Source of the DNA: an uncultured Lachnospiraceae bacterium
GTDB taxonomy: Bacteria > Bacillota > Clostridia > Lachnospirales > Lachnospiraceae
Direction: 5' to 3'
Assembly (NCBI GenBank): GCA_944381515.1
Contig: CALWLM010000161.1
Coordinates: 1-40,439 of the forward strand
DNA length: 40,439 nt
Part shown: positions 23,463-32,356 of the stretch, in pieces
Layout of the letters: the number at the start of each line of letters is the position of its first letter
How positions within the stretch are numbered: position 1 is the first letter of the stretch
Translations under genes and position numbers: made by a program
The notes under the pieces: model-generated
The model's database searches: none
What the model was told of the DNA's origin: nothing
Seen by the model: the letters and a program-made list of their open reading frames with translations, nothing else

Positions 23463-24863
23463 TCAGGCATTCTTTAAGAATGCTTTGTAACCCCTGACTG
23501 CCTCATAGACATCAGCCTTGCTGGACAGCTCATACATGGCGTGCATATTCAACACAGGCAGGCCGCTGTCGATCACTTCCATACCATACTCCGCCAGAAT
23601 ATAAGCAATGGTTCCGCCGCCTCCTACGTCTACCTTGCCCAGCTCCGCCGTCTGGAAGGACACGTTCGCCTCGTCAAAGATACGGCGCAGGTCAGCAATG
23701 TACTCGGCATTGGCATCATTGGAGCCGTTCTTTCCGCGGGAACCGGTAAACTTGTTAAAGGACATGCCCCGTCCTAAAAAGGCCGCGTTCTTTTTCTCAA
23801 AGACACCGGCGTAGGTAGGATCAAAGCCTGCGCTGACGTCGGAAGAAAGCATCCGGGAGCGGGCCAGGCAGCGGCGAAGCCCCAGTTCCGAATACTGTCC
23901 CGTACGCTCCATAATTTCCGCCACTGTATTTTCAAAGAAACGGGAAGTCATACCGGTGGCTCCCACGCTTCCAATCTCCTCCTTGTCCACCAGCAGACAG
24001 CAGGCCGTCTTGTCCACCTTCTCCGTATCCAAAATGGCTGCCAGAGAGGTATAGGCGCAGATCCGATCATCCTGTCCGTAGGCCAGGATCATGCTGCGGT
24101 CCAGACCACAGTCGCGGGCCTTGCCGGCAGGTACCACCTCCAGCTCGGCGGAGAGGAAATCCTCCTCCTCCATACCATATTTCTCCTTCAGGATTGCCAG
24201 CACCTGGGCCTTGACCAGTTCCTTTTCCTTCTTATCTGCGGCCTCGTCGGTCTTCTTCATCGGACGGCTGCCTACCAGCAGATTCAGATCCTCGCCCTCG
24301 ATAACCACGCTGGCCTTTTTGCTCATCTGCTCTCCCGCCAGATGGATCAGAAGATCGGTGATGCAAAAGACCGGATCGCTGTCATCCTCACCGATGGCCA
24401 CGGTAATCACCGTGCCGTCCTTTTTGACAACCACGCCATGGAGAGCCAGAGGACTGGCCACCCACTGGTACTTTTTGATGCCGCCATAATAATGCGTATC
24501 CAAATAAGCGAAATCCGTATCCTCATACAGCGGATTCTGTTTGATATCCAATCTGGGAGAATCAATATGCGCTCCCAGGATATTCATGCCGTCCGTCATC
24601 GGTCTTTCCCCGATGATAAAGAGGGCGATAGACTTCTTCATATTAACTGCATAAACCTTATCACCGGCAGACAGAGTCTCGCCCCGCTCAATGATCCCGG
24701 ACAGATCCCGGTATCCTTTGGCCTCTGCCAGGGCTACCGCCTCGGTCACGCACTCTCTTTCTGTCTTTCCGCGGTTTAAAAAGGTCTTATAATCCTCGCC
24801 CAGCTGTACCAGCTCTTTCTCCTCCTGGTCGCCGTACTTGTTCCAGATATTTTTGTTTTCCAT
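23463..24863 (-). CDS. M18 family aminopeptidase (aspartyl aminopeptidase-like)
   Basis: A 466-residue cytosolic di-zinc aminopeptidase. Family motifs: ILGAHIDSPRLDIK (zinc His and Asp), LLVDKEEIGSVGATGM (catalytic and zinc Glu), MLSSDVSAGFDP, and LPVLNMHAMYEL (zinc His near the C-terminus). M18 enzymes release N-terminal acidic or neutral residues from peptides and are usually dodecameric. I placed the start at 24863 (MENKNIWNKYG), with AGGA eight bases upstream; the open frame continues 44 codons further, but that part is basic, low-quality sequence without a ribosome binding site and reaches into the end of the aldo/keto reductase gene. Transcribed with the reductase gene upstream and nagA downstream. 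Confidence 0.93.
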   Translation of the reverse strand: MENKNIWNKYGDQEEKELVQLGEDYKTFLNRGKTERECVTEAVALAEAKGYRDLSGIIERGETLSAGDKVYAVNMKKSIALFIIGERPMTDGMNILGAHIDSPRLDIKQNPLYEDTDFAYLDTHYYGGIKKYQWVASPLALHGVVVKKDGTVITVAIGEDDSDPVFCITDLLIHLAGEQMSKKASVVIEGEDLNLLVGSRPMKKTDEAADKKEKELVKAQVLAILKEKYGMEEEDFLSAELEVVPAGKARDCGLDRSMILAYGQDDRICAYTSLAAILDTEKVDKTACCLLVDKEEIGSVGATGMTSRFFENTVAEIMERTGQYSELGLRRCLARSRMLSSDVSAGFDPTYAGVFEKKNAAFLGRGMSFNKFTGSRGKNGSNDANAEYIADLRRIFDEANVSFQTAELGKVDVGGGGTIAYILAEYGMEVIDSGLPVLNMHAMYELSSKADVYEAVRGYKAFLKNA

Positions 24864-24928
24864 TTTGTCATTCCTGCTTTCTGTTCTTTTTCTTTTGTTT
24901 TGACAATGGGGCCTATCCTTTGGCCTGC

Positions 24929-26056
24929 TTACTCTGCGGCAAAAGCCCCCGCGATCTGTTCCATCAGCTCGGTGGAACGAATATGCTGAGGACATTGCTT
25001 TTCACAGGCGCCGCATTTTCTGCACAGGTCTGCCTTGCCCGCAATTTCCTCATAAATCGGCCGCGCTTTCTTCAGTCCCAGAGAAGCCGTCTTATTGTAA
25101 GCGTCATATACCGCCGGGATATCCACTCCAAAGGGACAGGGCATGCAGTAGGAGCATTTGGTGCAGGGTACGATGGCCATCGTCTGAAATACCTCCCTGG
25201 CCTTCTCATACAGAGGCCGCTCCTCGGCAGGCACCATATCGATATGGCTCTCATCGGCGTAGGCAATGTTCTCTTTTACCATCTCCATGGAACCCATGCC
25301 GCTGAGCAAAAAGCCCACCTCAGGCTTATCCCACAGATAGTCGAAGGCCCATTTCACCGCCGAACGTCCTTCCGGCAGCACCTTGGCCACCTGCGCCGGA
25401 GCTGTCGCAAGCTTCCCCCCCAGCAGAGGCTCCATAATAATTACGCCTAATCCTTTGGAGGCAGCATAGGCCAGCCCTTCATTTCCGGCCTGGTTATGGG
25501 TATCAATATAGTTGTGCTGAATCTGGCAGAAATCCCAGTCCGGGCAGGAATCAATGATCTCCTTAAACACAGACACGTCGTCATGGAAGGAAAATCCCAT
25601 AAAGCGGATTTTTCCGGCCTTCTTGGCCGCCCTCATCCGCTCGCACAGGTCAAGCTTCTTTACCTTGTCCTCCCATCGGTCGCGGCTCAGTGCATGAAGC
25701 AGATAAAAGTCCACATGATCCGTCTGAAGCTTTGCAAGCTGCTCGTCCAGGCAGGTGTCGAAATCCTCCGGTTTTTCCAATTTCCACACCGGCGACTTCG
25801 TAGCCAGATAGGTCTTGTCACGGTAACCGTCCGCCAGAGCCTTGCCTACCACATATTCGCTCTGTCCTCCGTGATAAGGGTAGGCAGTGTCCACATAATT
25901 GACGCCGTGATCGATGGCGTAGCGAATCAGGTGAATCGCCTCTTCCTCCTTGACATTAGGGCTGGCCGGCTGGCCGTCCCAGCTGGGAAGACGCATGGCA
26001 CCAAAACCCAGCGCAGAAATTTCGCAGCCGGTGTTTCCAAATTTTCTATACTGCAT
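24929..26056 (-). CDS. Aldo/keto reductase with C-terminal 2x[4Fe-4S]-type domain
   Basis: A 375-residue fusion. The N-terminal barrel has the aldo/keto reductase residues: Asp and Tyr in NYVDTAYPYHGG, Lys in YLATKSPVW and His in DFYLLHALSRD. From about residue 290 a ferredoxin-like tail carries CTKCSYCMPCP and CRKCGACEKQCP, two cluster motifs. This two-part form is common in anaerobic Firmicutes and is thought to couple NAD(P)H or flavin-independent electron transfer to substrate reduction, but its substrate is not established. It is the first gene of the minus-strand run, with a plausible promoter (TTGTCA-17-TATGCT) facing away from the DAHP synthase gene. Confidence 0.92.
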   Translation of the reverse strand: MQYRKFGNTGCEISALGFGAMRLPSWDGQPASPNVKEEEAIHLIRYAIDHGVNYVDTAYPYHGGQSEYVVGKALADGYRDKTYLATKSPVWKLEKPEDFDTCLDEQLAKLQTDHVDFYLLHALSRDRWEDKVKKLDLCERMRAAKKAGKIRFMGFSFHDDVSVFKEIIDSCPDWDFCQIQHNYIDTHNQAGNEGLAYAASKGLGVIIMEPLLGGKLATAPAQVAKVLPEGRSAVKWAFDYLWDKPEVGFLLSGMGSMEMVKENIAYADESHIDMVPAEERPLYEKAREVFQTMAIVPCTKCSYCMPCPFGVDIPAVYDAYNKTASLGLKKARPIYEEIAGKADLCRKCGACEKQCPQHIRSTELMEQIAGAFAAE

Positions 26057-26093
26057 GTATTCCCTACCATCCTTTCCCTATGATTGCACATAA

Positions 26094-26122
26094 AGCATAC
26101 CACAAAACAGTGCATTTGACAA
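26094..26122 (-). promoter_or_regulatory. Promoter of the aldo/keto reductase gene run
   Basis: Minus strand -35 TTGTCA (26122-26117), 17-base spacer, -10 TATGCT (26099-26094), about 40 bases before the start codon. Confidence 0.6.
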
Positions 26123-26134
26123 AGGGGAAAACTC

Positions 26135-26169
26135 TTGCCAGAAATTATTTTCTATATTATGATATAGAA
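26135..26169 (+). promoter_or_regulatory. Promoter of the DAHP synthase gene with palindrome over the -10 box
   Basis: TTGCCA (26135-26140), 17-base spacer, TATGAT (26158-26163). TTCTATAT-TATG-ATATAGAA (26150-26169), an 8-bp perfect inverted repeat, is centred on the -10 box and is a candidate operator. The regulator is not known. Confidence 0.7.
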
Positions 26170-26223
26170 TGCCGATGGGCAAACGAAAATTTACAGAAGA
26201 ATCTTTTCTTACAGGAGTAAGTT

Positions 26224-27252
26224 ATGAGTTTTGAATTTGTCGTAAAGCTGCCGATTCCGGCAGAGATCAAAAAACAATTTCCCATGTCCGAAAAGCTGGC
26301 GGCGCTGAAAGCCAAAAGAGACGAGGAAATCCGCAGGATATTTACCGGCGAGGATGACCGCTTTCTGGTAATCATCGGCCCCTGCTCGGCCGATAATCCC
26401 GACGCCGTTTTTGAATACCTGCACCGGCTGCGGGCCGTTCAGGACAAGGTAGCGGACAAGCTGATCCTCATCCCCCGAATCTACACCAACAAGCCCCGGA
26501 CCACCGGCGACGGCTACAAGGGACTCCTGCACCAGCCCGACCCCGATAAAGAGGAAGATCTGCTGGCCGGCCTTTTAGCGATCCGCAGTCTCCATATGAA
26601 CGCCATTCGGCAGGTGGGGCTGCCGGCCGCCGATGAAATGCTCTATCCGGAGAATTATCGCTATCTCTCCGATGTGCTGTCCTATGTGGCCGTAGGCGCC
26701 CGTTCAGTGGAAAATCAGCAGCACCGGCTCACCGCCAGCGGCATGGATGTGCCCGCCGGCATGAAAAACCCCACTGGGGGAGACATCTCCGTCATGCTCA
26801 ACTCTGTCTACGCAGCCCAGCAGGGACACACCTTTATCTTCCGGGGCTGGGAGGTACGCACCTCCGGTAACCCTCTGGCCCACACGATTCTGCGGGGCTA
26901 TGTAAACAAACATGGTCAGAGTCTGCCCAACTATCATTACGAAGATCTGCTTTTATTGTACCAGATGTACATGGAACGAGATCTGAAGAATCCCGCCTGC
27001 ATTGTGGACTGCAATCATTCCAACTCCGGCAAGCAGTATATGGAACAGATCCGTATTGCCAAGGAGGTCCTCCACAGCCGCCGTCATAATCCCGACATTG
27101 CCGCCATGGTAAAGGGCCTGATGATTGAAAGCTACCTGGAGCCCGGCAGTCAGAAGATCGGCGAGCATATTTACGGCAAGTCCATCACCGACCCCTGCCT
27201 GGGATGGGACGACTCCGAACGCCTGCTCTACGAGATTGCAGACAGCCTGTAA
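26224..27252 (+). CDS. 3-deoxy-7-phosphoheptulonate synthase (DAHP synthase, AroFGH-type I)
   Basis: A 342-residue enzyme joining PEP and erythrose-4-phosphate, the first step of the shikimate pathway. Type I-alpha (AroF/G/H-like) motifs: FLVIIGPCSADNP, LIPRIYTNKPRTTGDGYKGL (Arg and Lys of the PEP site), VGARSVENQQHR, GMKNPTGGDISVMLNS, IFRGWEVRTSGNP, VDCNHSNSGKQY and SYLEPGSQ. The 15-residue region before the barrel resembles the feedback-control extension, so amino-acid inhibition is likely, but which amino acid cannot be told. CAGGAG precedes the ATG. It lies apart from aroE-aroA and converges with the truncated recombinase gene, with only 11 bases between stop codons. Confidence 0.94.
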   Translation: MSFEFVVKLPIPAEIKKQFPMSEKLAALKAKRDEEIRRIFTGEDDRFLVIIGPCSADNPDAVFEYLHRLRAVQDKVADKLILIPRIYTNKPRTTGDGYKGLLHQPDPDKEEDLLAGLLAIRSLHMNAIRQVGLPAADEMLYPENYRYLSDVLSYVAVGARSVENQQHRLTASGMDVPAGMKNPTGGDISVMLNSVYAAQQGHTFIFRGWEVRTSGNPLAHTILRGYVNKHGQSLPNYHYEDLLLLYQMYMERDLKNPACIVDCNHSNSGKQYMEQIRIAKEVLHSRRHNPDIAAMVKGLMIESYLEPGSQKIGEHIYGKSITDPCLGWDDSERLLYEIADSL

Positions 27253-27263
27253 ATCCGGGCCGT

Positions 27264-28007
27264 TTAATCCGTCTGGGCAGCTGCCAGACGCAGGCCGTCG
27301 GGCGTCAGATCGGCGATCCCGATTTCCTGCCCATAGCGCCGGACGATCTTCCAGACGCTCTGACGGCTCATAGCTCCTCCCAAACAGTTGATAAAGACCG
27401 ACTCGCTCTCTTTGCCATGCAAAAGAGCGGGTCTTGCTTTTTCCAGATAAACCCGTATTGCTTCTGTCAAAGAGCTGCCCATAGGCAAGGTTCTGCTGTG
27501 GCGGTTTCCACGCAGCATAAGATAGCCAAATTCCAGATTAACATCCCCAAGCTCCAGGCCGATTGCCTCGCTGGCGCGCACCCCCTGACACAGAGCAAGC
27601 ATCATCGCCTTGTCCCTCAGCTGTTTTTCTCCTCTGGCCTCCATCTGTTCCAGACCGGAAAGCGCCAAAGAAGACGCGGTGCGCACGCTCTTTCGTTCGA
27701 CCCGCGGAGCCTTCAGCCATTCGGCCGGATCAGCCTGATTTCCTTCATGCTTACACAGAAAATCGAAAAAACGCTTCAAAGCCGTTACCGTGCGGGAAAT
27801 CGTAGCCGCAGACAGCCCCTGGCTCTCCATCTGAAGAATATAAGCGTTAAGCGCCGTAGGAGTCACTCGTTCCACGGCGCAGATTCCCTGCTCTTCCATA
27901 TAGCCGCACATTTTTCGCAGGTCTCTTTCATAGGATAAGATCGTGTTGGCGGCCGCCCCTCGTTCTGTCTGGATATACTGGAGAAATTTTTGAATCGCTT
28001 CCCGCAT
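27264..28007 (-). CDS. Truncated XerC/XerD-like tyrosine recombinase, probably inactive
   Basis: A 247-residue relative of the XerD chromosome-dimer recombinase. The N-terminal SAM-like core-binding domain is complete (FLQYIQTERGAAANTILSYE through ISRTVTALKRFFDFL). The catalytic domain begins normally with the first Arg in CQGVRASEAIGLELGD, but the hairpin where the catalytic Lys is expected reads RGNRHSRTLP, the HxxR motif is replaced by TPDGLRLA, and the protein then stops about 55 residues early, so the second His/Trp and the Tyr nucleophile are absent. Its last codons coincide with a stem-loop (27270-27290) just past the DAHP synthase gene. Start chosen at 28007, eight bases from GGGAGG. 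Position after nudF- and spoIIM-like genes recalls B. subtilis, where nudF, spoIIM and xerD lie near each other. Confidence 0.72.
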   Translation of the reverse strand: MREAIQKFLQYIQTERGAAANTILSYERDLRKMCGYMEEQGICAVERVTPTALNAYILQMESQGLSAATISRTVTALKRFFDFLCKHEGNQADPAEWLKAPRVERKSVRTASSLALSGLEQMEARGEKQLRDKAMMLALCQGVRASEAIGLELGDVNLEFGYLMLRGNRHSRTLPMGSSLTEAIRVYLEKARPALLHGKESESVFINCLGGAMSRQSVWKIVRRYGQEIGIADLTPDGLRLAAAQTD

Positions 28008-28165
28008 CTTTCGTGCCTCCCTCTCCCCCGTCGCCATGCGCGGGCGGTTTATAGGGGAATTCTATTTATACTACAGCGCAAGAACCAGAAAACACCTCAT
28101 CTCTGGTATCATACTATAAGTATAAGGGGAAAACTGTAACAAAGCAAATCTTTTTGACTTTTTTC
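28008..28165. other. AT-rich gap before the xerD-like gene
   Basis: Between the spoIIM-like stop and the xerD-like start. On the minus strand a possible promoter (TATACT or TATAGT near 28115-28130, weak -35) is visible; no gene and no clear terminator were found. Confidence 0.4.
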
Positions 28166-28780
28166 TTACGTTTTTATAAAAAATTTTTGTAGAATCCAGG
28201 GATTCCACTGACTTTCCATATAGATTCCCAGCAGATACAGCATCAATCCCAAAAAAATTCGCAGAAGGAACAGCCGCAGCTGCGGCAGACTGGTCTGTAT
28301 TCCCTTGATCGGTATCCGGCGGTCCCGATAATACCGATTCCACTGCATACAGCCCACATAGATCAACAGAAACGCCGGGGCATAGGCCAGATACTGAGGA
28401 AAAAGCAGCCCCCAAAAATAAAAGGGCCCTCTCCAGCCGCCAAAAGCCATGGATACCCACAGAGCCGTCGTCATCGCAAAGCCCAGATAAATCCAAAACA
28501 GATAAAGGCTTACAATCCCAAAGGCAGTAAAGCTTAAAACAATCCAGGTCACAGGAAGCCAGGCCCGTCCCCACAAAAGCCGTACAAACAGTCCTTCTTT
28601 CTCGGCCTCTCCCTGTGCCAGAGCCGCAAAGAAATCATTACCGCCGGAAAGGATCTGCTCTTCCATTCCTACGCCAACCTGTCGGATCAGCACAGCCGCT
28701 AAAAGCACGCCCAGTCCTAAAAGACCCAGAAGCTTATAGCGCTCCCGGATCCGAACCTGAAAATGAAAACGCGGCGTCAT
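28166..28780 (-). CDS. Stage II sporulation protein M-like membrane protein
   Basis: A 204-residue integral membrane protein with four or five hydrophobic helices (about 17-35, 75-100, 100-118, 120-145 and 165-185). The segment LLFPQYLAYAPAFLLIY matches the conserved Pro-Gln/His...Pro-Ala signature of SpoIIM/DUF95 proteins. SpoIIM is part of the SpoIID-SpoIIM-SpoIIP engulfment machine in the mother-cell membrane. Supporting context: a nudF-like gene directly upstream and a xerD-like gene downstream, as seen around spoIIM in other Firmicutes. Sequence similarity is weak, so the call rests partly on context. Start taken at the ATG at 28780, five bases after GGGAGG; an in-frame GTG two codons earlier overlaps that site. 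Confidence 0.7.
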   Translation of the reverse strand: MTPRFHFQVRIRERYKLLGLLGLGVLLAAVLIRQVGVGMEEQILSGGNDFFAALAQGEAEKEGLFVRLLWGRAWLPVTWIVLSFTAFGIVSLYLFWIYLGFAMTTALWVSMAFGGWRGPFYFWGLLFPQYLAYAPAFLLIYVGCMQWNRYYRDRRIPIKGIQTSLPQLRLFLLRIFLGLMLYLLGIYMESQWNPWILQKFFIKT

Positions 28781-28864
28781 TTCCACCTCCCGACCTTTTC
28801 CTCAAAAAAAGTCTATGCGAAAATGCGCCGCCTTAACACTCCTTGTTAGCAGTCCTTGCTGTCT

Positions 28865-29401
28865 TTACTGCCCATATTTTACCCGGTAAGCCAATATGGA
28901 AGCCACCGTTTTGCCATCGCGCAGCTCTCCTGCGAAAATCATCTGACACAGCTCATCCAGGCTGTAAGCCTTGACCTCCACATATTCATCCTCGTCCAGG
29001 TGCTGATGCGAAGGAATCAGGTCCGTGGCCACATACACCTCAATCAGCTCATCGCAGAGGGCTACCGTGGTATTAATGCTGATCAGGTACTCCAAATGAT
29101 CGCTGCGATATCCCGTCTCCTCCTCCAGCTCCCGCGAAGCGCACTCAATCTTCGGCTCATCAGGGGTCATGAGTCCTCCGGCAGGAATCTCCAGTGTGTA
29201 ACGGTTCAGGGCATTGCGGTATTGGCGCACCATCAGGATCTTTCCATCTTCCGTTACAGGCACCACAGCTGCCGCTCCATTATGATGAATAAAATCCCAG
29301 TGAGCAATATTGCCATTGGGCACAGCAATTGTATCGCAGTACATGTCCACAATGGCTCCCTTATACTTTAACTCCCGGTTTAAACGCTTGAATTCTTCCA
29401 T
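28865..29401 (-). CDS. NUDIX hydrolase, ADP-ribose pyrophosphatase-like (NudF group)
   Basis: A 178-residue NUDIX enzyme. The box G-x5-E-x7-REUxEExGU is complete: GGLMTPDE, then REL-EEETGY. The upstream IPAGG and the region MVRQYRNALNRYTLEIPAG match ADP-ribose diphosphatases, which split ADP-ribose into AMP and ribose-5-phosphate. The start at 29401 (MEEFKRLNREL) has GAGGAG seven bases upstream; an in-frame ATG seven codons earlier lies before that site. It has its own promoter and is followed by the spoIIM-like gene 84 bases downstream, on the same strand. Confidence 0.9.
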   Translation of the reverse strand: MEEFKRLNRELKYKGAIVDMYCDTIAVPNGNIAHWDFIHHNGAAAVVPVTEDGKILMVRQYRNALNRYTLEIPAGGLMTPDEPKIECASRELEEETGYRSDHLEYLISINTTVALCDELIEVYVATDLIPSHQHLDEDEYVEVKAYSLDELCQMIFAGELRDGKTVASILAYRVKYGQ

Positions 29402-29431
29402 TTTATCTCTCCTCATATACAAGGTGTCTTT

Positions 29432-29460
29432 AGAATATCACAAAACATGACGCCAATCAA
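29432..29460 (-). promoter_or_regulatory. Promoter of the nudF-spoIIM-like genes
   Basis: Minus strand -35 TTGATT (29460-29455), 17-base spacer, -10 TATTCT (29437-29432), about 30 bases before the NUDIX start. Confidence 0.6.
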
Positions 29461-29506
29461 CCGAAAACAGCCCTTTGCGGGGTAAATCGCGGCGGTATAT
29501 ACGAAG

Positions 29507-29535
29507 ACAGGGCGGAGATAAAATCTCCGCCCTGT
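29507..29535 (-). terminator. Strong hairpin after rny, probable terminator
   Basis: Perfect 13-bp stem ACAGGGCGGAGAT / ATCTCCGCCCTGT (29535-29523 with 29519-29507) with a 3-base loop, 15 bases after the rny stop. The T-tract (CTTCGTATAT) is poor. Confidence 0.65.
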
Positions 29536-29550
29536 ACGGTTAGCTGCGCA

Positions 29551-31104
29551 TTACTTTGCATAATCGGTTACACGGGACTCCCGAATTACATTAACCTTAA
29601 TCTGTCCGGGATACTCCAGTTCTTCCTCGATCTGTTTTGAAATTTTTCTTGCCAGCAGGACCATATCGTCATCGCTGACCTGTTCCGGTACCACCATGAC
29701 GCGTATCTCGCGGCCTGCCTGAATTGCAAAGGATTTATCGACGCCTTTGTAGGCATTGGCAATATCCTCTAACTGCTTCAAACGATTGGTATATGTCTCC
29801 AAAGTCTCCCTTCTCGCGCCAGGTCTGGCTGCCGAGATGGTATCTGCTGCCTGCACAATGCAGGCAATCAGGGTCTCCGGCTCCACGTCTCCATGATGAG
29901 CCTCCACCGCGTTAATCACTACGGCAGACTCCTTATATTTGCGGCACAGCATAGCGCCCAACTGAATGTGAGATCCCTCCATCTCGTGGTCCACTGCCTT
30001 GCCGATATCATGAAGCAGTCCCGCTCTCTTGGCCAAACGGACATCCAGCCCCAGTTCGGAGGCCAGCAGTCCCGACAAGTGAGCTACCTCTACGGAATGC
30101 TTCAGTGCATTCTGGCCGTAGCTGGTGCGGAAACGCATCTTACCTAACAGCTTGACAAGCTCCGGATGGATACCATGGATTCCTACCTCCATGACGGCGG
30201 ACTCGCCTTCCTCCCGGATCATCGTTTCCACTTCCTTCTTTGCCTTCTCCACCATCTCCTCAATACGAGCAGGATGAATACGGCCATCCACAATCAGCTT
30301 CTCCAGGGCAATCCTGGCAATCTCACGACGAATAGGATCAAAGCCTGACAGAATCACTGCCTCCGGCGTATCGTCAATGATCAGATCCACTCCGGTGAGC
30401 GTCTCCAGCGTGCGGATGTTGCGGCCTTCACGGCCGATAATTCTTCCCTTCATCTCATCATTGGGAAGGGGAACCACAGAAATCGTGGACTCTGTCACAT
30501 GATCTGCCGCACATTTCTGAATGGCATTCACCACGTACTCCTTGGCTCTTTTGCCGGCCTCCTCTTTGGCCTGGTTCTCCAGATCCTTGATCATACGGGC
30601 GGTGTCATGCTTCACATCATCTTCCACAGATTTCAGAAGATATTCTTTTGCCTGTTCGGAGGTGAATCCCGAAATACGTTCCAGTTCCTGCAATTCCTTC
30701 TGATAGATTTCTTCCGTTTCGCGCTTTCTTGCCGCCAGCGATTCTTCTTTTGCTGCTAAACTCGCTTCCTTCTTCTCAAGAGCTTCCGATTTCTTATCCA
30801 GATTTTCCTCCCTGTTCATAACACGGCGTTCCATCCGCTGAACCTCGGCTCTTCTCTCCTTTGCCTCTCTCTCCGCCTCGTTTTTCGTCCGCAAGGACTC
30901 TTCCTTCGCTTCTAAGAGGGCTTCCCTTTTTTTGGTCTCTGCTACCTTTAATGCTTCGTCTATAATCTCCCTGGATTTTTCTTCAGCACTGCCGATCTTG
31001 CTCTCATAAACCTTTTTGCGATAAGCAATGGCTGCAAACCAGGTAATCAGGATACATACTGCAAAGATAACTACAGTTATGATCATATAGATTGTATCTG
31101 GCAC
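29551..31104 (-). CDS. rny: Ribonuclease Y
   Basis: A 517-residue membrane-anchored endoribonuclease that starts mRNA decay in Firmicutes. An N-terminal TM helix (about 5-27) is followed by a long Glu/Lys/Arg-rich coiled coil (about 30-190), a KH RNA-binding domain with [15 protein letters not shown] (about 215-280), and an HD metal-phosphohydrolase domain with [23 protein letters not shown] and EAHHGD. The C-terminus ends [12 protein letters not shown], a typical RNase Y tail. The start is GTG, seven bases after GGAGG. It lies directly downstream of recA on the same strand but has its own strong promoter. Clostridial relatives often have recX between recA and rny; here it is absent. Confidence 0.97.
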   Translation of the reverse strand: MPDTIYMIITVVIFAVCILITWFAAIAYRKKVYESKIGSAEEKSREIIDEALKVAETKKREALLEAKEESLRTKNEAEREAKERRAEVQRMERRVMNREENLDKKSEALEKKEASLAAKEESLAARKRETEEIYQKELQELERISGFTSEQAKEYLLKSVEDDVKHDTARMIKDLENQAKEEAGKRAKEYVVNAIQKCAADHVTESTISVVPLPNDEMKGRIIGREGRNIRTLETLTGVDLIIDDTPEAVILSGFDPIRREIARIALEKLIVDGRIHPARIEEMVEKAKKEVETMIREEGESAVMEVGIHGIHPELVKLLGKMRFRTSYGQNALKHSVEVAHLSGLLASELGLDVRLAKRAGLLHDIGKAVDHEMEGSHIQLGAMLCRKYKESAVVINAVEAHHGDVEPETLIACIVQAADTISAARPGARRETLETYTNRLKQLEDIANAYKGVDKSFAIQAGREIRVMVVPEQVSDDDMVLLARKISKQIEEELEYPGQIKVNVIRESRVTDYAK

Positions 31105-31134
31105 AGGAGCACCTCCTTATTTAGTTTTCATTGT

Positions 31135-31188
31135 ACAAATACAATAAGTAAATTTTATACTTATTCAGAGAGAATGTCAAGTATTTGT
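31135..31188 (-). promoter_or_regulatory. Promoter of rny, flanked by an inverted repeat
   Basis: Minus strand -35 TTGACA (31180-31175), 17-base spacer, -10 TAAAAT (31157-31152). ACAAATAC/GTATTTGT arms (31188-31181 and 31142-31135) bracket the promoter; regulatory meaning unknown. Confidence 0.85.
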
Positions 31189-31254
31189 GAAAAATAAGGA
31201 GCATTTCGGCAAAGCATTTGTAATAAATATCCTAAACAGGGCTGCGGCCCCTTT

Positions 31255-32316
31255 TTATGCCTCAGAGGCAGGGGCAGCCGCCTTGCCCTTATCCGCCTTG
31301 GGCGCATCGGCCTGAGGCGCTACCGGCAGGCCCATCTCTTCCCGGACCTTGCGCTCTATATCGGCCATGATATCGGGATGCTCCCGCAAAAATGCCTTGG
31401 CGTTCTCACGGCCCTGGCCGATCTTATCCCCCTGGTACGCATACCAGGCGCCGCTCTTTTCCACCACGTTGATCTTGGCCGCCAGATCCAGAATATCTCC
31501 TTCTCTGGAAATGCCCTTGCCGAACATGATATCAAACTCTGCCTCCTTGAAAGGCGGAGCCACTTTATTTTTAACCACTTTGATACGAGTGCGGTTTCCG
31601 ATAATCTCTCCGCCCTGCTTCAGGGATTCAATACGGCGCACGTCCAGGCGGACGGAGGAATAAAACTTCAGCGCGCGGCCGCCGGTGGTAGTCTCCGGGT
31701 TGCCGAACATCACGCCCACCTTCTCACGCAGCTGATTGATAAAGACCACTACGCAGTTGGAACGATTGATGGCTGCGGTCAGCTTGCGCAGAGCCTGGGA
31801 CATCAGACGGGCCTGCAGACCCACGTGGGAATCGCCCATCTCGCCGTCGATCTCTGCCTTGGGCACCAGGGCGGCTACCGAGTCAACGATAATAATATCA
31901 ATAGCGCCGGAGCGAACCATGGTCTCCGCAATCTCCAGAGCCTGCTCGCCGTTATCCGGCTGCGAGATGTAAAGATTGTCTATATCTACGCCGATATTGC
32001 GGGCATAGACCGGATCAAGAGCATGCTCCGCATCGATAAATCCGGCGATGCCGTCCCTCTTCTGTGCCTCCGCCACCATATGCAGAGCCACCGTAGTCTT
32101 ACCGCTGGACTCAGGACCATAGATCTCGATAATACGCCCCTTGGGCACGCCGCCCAGTCCCAGCGCAATATCCAAGCTCAGAGAGCCTGTAGGAATCGCC
32201 TCTATATTCATATTGGCATTGGAATCGCCCAGCTTCATCACGGAACCTTTGCCATATGCCTTTTCAATCTGTGCCACGGCATTCTCCAATGCCTTCATCT
32301 TGCCTTCTCTGTCCAT
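31255..32316 (-). CDS. recA: Recombinase A
   Basis: A 353-residue strand-exchange ATPase for homologous recombination and LexA co-protease activity. Motifs: Walker [10 protein letters not shown], the Walker B-like [12 protein letters not shown], loop 1 [15 protein letters not shown], loop 2 [20 protein letters not shown], and the C-terminal [10 protein letters not shown]-type region, then an acidic/Ala-Lys tail. The longest open frame starts at 32361, but that codon lies in the -10 box, and an SOS box covers the next codons. The ATG at 32316 ([14 protein letters not shown]) follows GGAGG and gives the standard RecA N-terminus, so it is the true start. Regulation by LexA is indicated. Confidence 0.97.
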   Translation of the reverse strand: MDREGKMKALENAVAQIEKAYGKGSVMKLGDSNANMNIEAIPTGSLSLDIALGLGGVPKGRIIEIYGPESSGKTTVALHMVAEAQKRDGIAGFIDAEHALDPVYARNIGVDIDNLYISQPDNGEQALEIAETMVRSGAIDIIIVDSVAALVPKAEIDGEMGDSHVGLQARLMSQALRKLTAAINRSNCVVVFINQLREKVGVMFGNPETTTGGRALKFYSSVRLDVRRIESLKQGGEIIGNRTRIKVVKNKVAPPFKEAEFDIMFGKGISREGDILDLAAKINVVEKSGAWYAYQGDKIGQGRENAKAFLREHPDIMADIERKVREEMGLPVAPQADAPKADKGKAAAPASEA

Positions 32317-32331
32317 AGCATCCTCCATCTG

Positions 32332-32345
32332 CGAACTTATGTTCG
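32332..32345 (-). promoter_or_regulatory. SOS box (LexA operator) of recA
   Basis: CGAACATAAGTTCG on the minus strand matches the Gram-positive LexA consensus CGAAC-N4-GTTCG. It lies just downstream of the -10 box, over the expected transcription start. Confidence 0.95.
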
Positions 32346-32356
32346 ATTCTGTTTTC

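Noticed and set aside
31210-31254. Hairpin GGGC-TGCG-GCCC near the recA stop considered as recA terminator
   Set aside because: Its T-tract is on the plus strand, the wrong direction for recA, and the minus-strand continuation is not T-rich enough.
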